Shown here: one piece after another, positions 7,385 to 9,448 of the stretch
Position numbering within the stretch: position 1 is the first letter of the stretch
Layout: every line of letters begins with the position of its first letter
NCBI GenBank assembly: GCA_023392945.1
Contig: JAEWNB010000147.1
Location: 1-9,448, forward strand
Direction: 5' to 3'
DNA length: 9,448 bases
DNA from: Bacteroidota bacterium
Lineage (GTDB): Bacteria > Bacteroidota > Bacteroidia > Bacteroidales > WCHB1-69
Made by a program: the position numbers and the translations under genes
The notes under the pieces: model-generated
Databases searched by the model: none
Told to the model about the DNA's origin: nothing
Seen by the model: the letters and a program-made list of their open reading frames with translations, nothing else

Positions 7385-7620
7385 AAATAATAAAGTTTGG
7401 TTAATAAAAATGTGTTTCTTTAAAATCAAAATCTGGGGGTAAAAATATATTTTTTTTCAATACAAAAAATTAATTTCAAAAAAAATTTTTATTTTATTCT
7501 TGTTTTTGTCTTGAATTTATATAAATGAAAGGGCAATAAGATGTGGCATAATCAATGTTTTTTAATTATTTTTCACATAATTATTTTTCACATAATTATT
7601 TTTCTAAAAAATAGTTTTAA
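7385..7620. other. Short A+T-rich leader region of the 1940-residue gene
   Basis: This gap contains a 15-bp tandem repeat (7561..7604), a perfect 12-bp palindrome ATTTATATAAAT (7515..7526) and long A or T runs. I found no exact TAnnTTTG element. The closest is AGATTTTG on the minus strand at 7434..7427, with TTG 23 bases upstream, which is too poor a match to call. No Shine-Dalgarno sequence precedes the ATG at 7384, as is usual in this phylum. Confidence 0.5.
7561..7604. repeat. 15-bp tandem repeat, about three copies
   Basis: Two exact copies of ACATAATTATTTTTC (7575..7589 and 7590..7604) are preceded by a partial copy ending at 7574. The repeat lies just past the terminator of the gene at 7680 and about 180 bases upstream of the next start codon. 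It could vary in copy number by slippage. Confidence 0.8.
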
Positions 7621-7650
7621 AATAAAAAAAGGCAACCCTTTCGAGTTGCC
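7621..7650 (-). terminator. Intrinsic terminator of the right-hand exoprotein gene
   Basis: On the minus strand, GGCAACTC (7650..7643), loop GAAA and GGGTTGCC (7638..7631) form an 8-bp stem with one T-G wobble, followed by TTTTTTTATT. It begins 30 bases past the TAG stop and is a diverged copy of the hairpin at 1511..1532; the substitution keeps pairing. Confidence 0.92.
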
Positions 7651-8448
7651 CTTGATAATTGAATCCAAAGAGGTGACTTCTATTCTTTGATAAACTTCTT
7701 GGTTGCTATGCCATTCTCTCCTTTCAGACGAATGAAATAGACTCCTGAAGTTAAGGAAGAAATGTTAATCTGTAAGAAAGAATCAGTTACTCTATTGCTA
7801 TAGAGAAGCTGTCCTAACATATTGGTTATTTCTACACTTTCAAATTGTTGTGACAATTTAACATTTAACAAATCGTTAGCAGGATTCGGGAAGATGACAA
7901 CACTGTTTTGTAGATTGTTCTCATTGATTCCATCATGGTCAAAGACAGCGTGAATAGTATGATCGGCATTCACTCCGTTAAAAGAATATACGTTCTGAGC
8001 AGTAACAACAACTCCATCTACAACCAGCGAAGCAAGATGATATTCGTCATCCGGTGTCATGGTAAAGGTTTGATTACCACCGGCAACCACTGATATAGCA
8101 CCTGACGGAGAAATAGCACCACCGGGTGAAGCAGAAGCTGTGATGATATAGGAGGTTACACCGCATTGTGGAGTTGTGAAAATAGTAGTACTATAGTCGC
8201 TTTCATCACCGGCGCCACAAAGTGCTTTTACCCTTACATTATACTGAGTAAGTTGCAATAAGCCGTTCATAGTATAGGTAGGAGATGTAACTACAACAGA
8301 AGTATAATCAGCATCTGCATTTCTCTTATATTCAAATGTCCAGATGGTTTCAGTACCACCCGCTGCCCAATTTGCAATGGCACTATCGCAGGCAAGAGTA
8401 GCTGAAGGAATTGCCAAGTTGATAGGATTGTCACAAGTATCAATCGGA
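7621..8448. repeat. Long direct repeat, copy 2 (partner 1501..2333)
   Basis: The counterpart of 1501..2333, carrying FN3, InlB-like module, T9SS tail and terminator. Relative to copy 1 it is one codon shorter in the InlB-like module (DDEYHLASL against DDTTYYLHSL) and slightly shorter between stop codon and hairpin. The FN3 module differs at 13 of 94 residues by hand count. Confidence 0.9.
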
Positions 8449-9448
8449 CCTGTAGCCCCGGTTACTTGAATATCGTCAATACAACAAGTATAAAAACTAC
8501 CTGTGCTATTATTCCAATAAAACGCAATATATTTAGCAGTTGCCGGTATTGAATAGCTGTTAAAATCGACACTATCTAAAGTCATTGTCGTTGTAGATGA
8601 AATAGTTTCCACAGAATGGAAAGAGGAGATATTATCTTGAGAATTTTCAATATACCCAACATGTAATATACCATACGTTGTACTTTCCATTCTATAATAA
8701 AATGAAATTTTCATTGTACTGATTGGAGCGTTAAACTCAGGTAAAACCGTGTAAGTATCATACCCTGATCCACTTGTTCCACAAGTCATTGAAAGAGCAT
8801 TAGGTGTTGAATGAACATAAGCGTAAGACCCTCCGCTAACAATTACATGTGGAGCAGGATAGGAACCATTATTTGTATAGGTGTACCAACAGTTGGGAAT
8901 AACACCAGCAGCATCAAATGCTGTTCCTGTGTAAGTGTCAAAGTTTTCAGTATAGGGTAAAGGAAGGGTGCCCGAACAGGTTGTGCTAAAATAAACAACC
9001 GGAGTAAAATAACTAGAATCAGCAGGTCCGCAAACTGCTTTTACTTTAACCTCATAACGGGAAGCATCACTTAATCCGGAAAGGGTAGTTGGATTAGAAG
9101 TTGTTTGTATTATCGTCCACGTTGCATCTGTTAGCAATTTGTATTGAACTTCCCAGGCAGTTTCTGTTCCGTGAGAAGTCCATGACACTTCAGCACTATT
9201 GCTTGTAATATTTCCAACAGTCAAATGTGTAGGTCTGGGGCAGGTTGGAATGACATCAATAACGAGGTTATCCATATAGAAACTGCTGCTATTGGTATGC
9301 TTAAAGGCAATGTATTGACCTGTTCCCTGATAATTGGTCAAATAAACTTCAATATCCTGAAAAGTACTGGCTGCCGTAACATAAACAGTATCAACAGGAA
9401 CAAACGTTGCAGGATTTGTTGGACTGGTCATAATCCCAATCTGGAATG
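7680..9448 (-). CDS. T9SS-exported mosaic exoprotein, C-terminal part (start beyond the right edge)
   Basis: The frame runs from the TAG at 7682..7680 to the window end without a stop. The ATG at 9431 is internal: the codons before it read FQIGI, continuing the J-module core IGIMTSPTN seen in the neighbouring genes. Counting from that methionine, modules are: end of a J module 1-61, FN3 63-151, J 153-327, FN3 331-423, InlB-B-repeat-like 424-497, type A T9SS tail about 509-583 (FPNPANDLLNV, TSGVYFIRLKG, KKFIKE). The protein is thus exported by a signal peptide outside the window and sorted by its tail to the surface. It is a close paralogue of the next gene on the same strand: the last 83 residues differ at 3 positions, and the FN3 at 63-151 matches FN3-6 there at about 60 of 91 residues. 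The J module between these conserved parts is unrelated in detail. Ligand and full length are unknown. Confidence 0.93.
   Translation of the reverse strand, partial: FQIGIMTSPTNPATFVPVDTVYVTAASTFQDIEVYLTNYQGTGQYIAFKHTNSSSFYMDNLVIDVIPTCPRPTHLTVGNITSNSAEVSWTSHGTETAWEVQYKLLTDATWTIIQTTSNPTTLSGLSDASRYEVKVKAVCGPADSSYFTPVVYFSTTCSGTLPLPYTENFDTYTGTAFDAAGVIPNCWYTYTNNGSYPAPHVIVSGGSYAYVHSTPNALSMTCGTSGSGYDTYTVLPEFNAPISTMKISFYYRMESTTYGILHVGYIENSQDNISSFHSVETISSTTTMTLDSVDFNSYSIPATAKYIAFYWNNSTGSFYTCCIDDIQVTGATGPIDTCDNPINLAIPSATLACDSAIANWAAGGTETIWTFEYKRNADADYTSVVVTSPTYTMNGLLQLTQYNVRVKALCGAGDESDYSTTIFTTPQCGVTSYIITASASPGGAISPSGAISVVAGGNQTFTMTPDDEYHLASLVVDGVVVTAQNVYSFNGVNADHTIHAVFDHDGINENNLQNSVVIFPNPANDLLNVKLSQQFESVEITNMLGQLLYSNRVTDSFLQINISSLTSGVYFIRLKGENGIATKKFIKE

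Noticed and set aside
7385..7429. Extended start of the large gene at a TTG 45 bases upstream
   Set aside because: The internal ATG at 7384 begins a textbook signal peptide (MKKVLLLFF); the extension uses a TTG codon and adds 15 residues ahead of it.
7427..7460. Promoter of the large gene (TTG-N23-AGATTTTG)
   Set aside because: The -7 element misses the TA of TAnnTTTG and the spacing is at the upper limit; in such A/T-rich DNA this is expected by chance.

Overview
The window looks like a Bacteroidetes chromosome segment (phylum Bacteroidota, probably a flavobacterium-like or Bacteroidales lineage). Three things point there. The proteins are secreted mosaics of fibronectin type III (FN3) and MAM-like 'choice-of-anchor J' (J) modules. 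Two of them end in a type A type IX secretion system (T9SS) sorting tail. The one clear promoter has the phylum-specific form TTTG-N20-TAnnTTTG. The DNA is A+T-rich, extremely so between genes. I cannot name the genus.

Layout: three genes lie head-to-tail on the minus strand, so they read from the right edge to the left. (i) 7680..9448 is the C-terminal part of a large modular exoprotein whose start lies beyond the right edge; it ends in a GAAA-loop hairpin terminator. (ii) 1562..7384 is a complete 1940-residue exoprotein: signal peptide, six J modules alternating with seven FN3 modules, one inserted DSYGDGWNG module, an InlB-B-repeat-like module and the T9SS tail. It has its own, closely related terminator. 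(iii) 1..562 is the start (187 residues) of a third protein, with a signal peptide followed directly by a J module; the rest lies beyond the left edge. About 1 kb of very A+T-rich DNA separates (ii) and (iii). It holds the promoter of (iii), a 22-bp tandem repeat, a strong hairpin and a possible gene remnant. The 295-bp gap between (iii's neighbour) gene (i) and gene (ii) holds a terminator and a 15-bp tandem repeat.

The three genes form a paralogous family of cell-surface or released proteins, presumably adhesive or carbohydrate/protein-binding. Genes (i) and (ii) share an almost identical roughly 830-bp 3' block that includes the terminator. Upstream of it comes a completely different J module, then a similar FN3 module. 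This indicates module swapping or gene conversion within a tandem array that probably extends past both window edges. No enzyme active site, secretion machinery, RNA gene, insertion sequence or CRISPR array was seen. I found no convincing new system; the most informative signals are the mosaic architecture, the cysteine pattern and the intergenic repeats.
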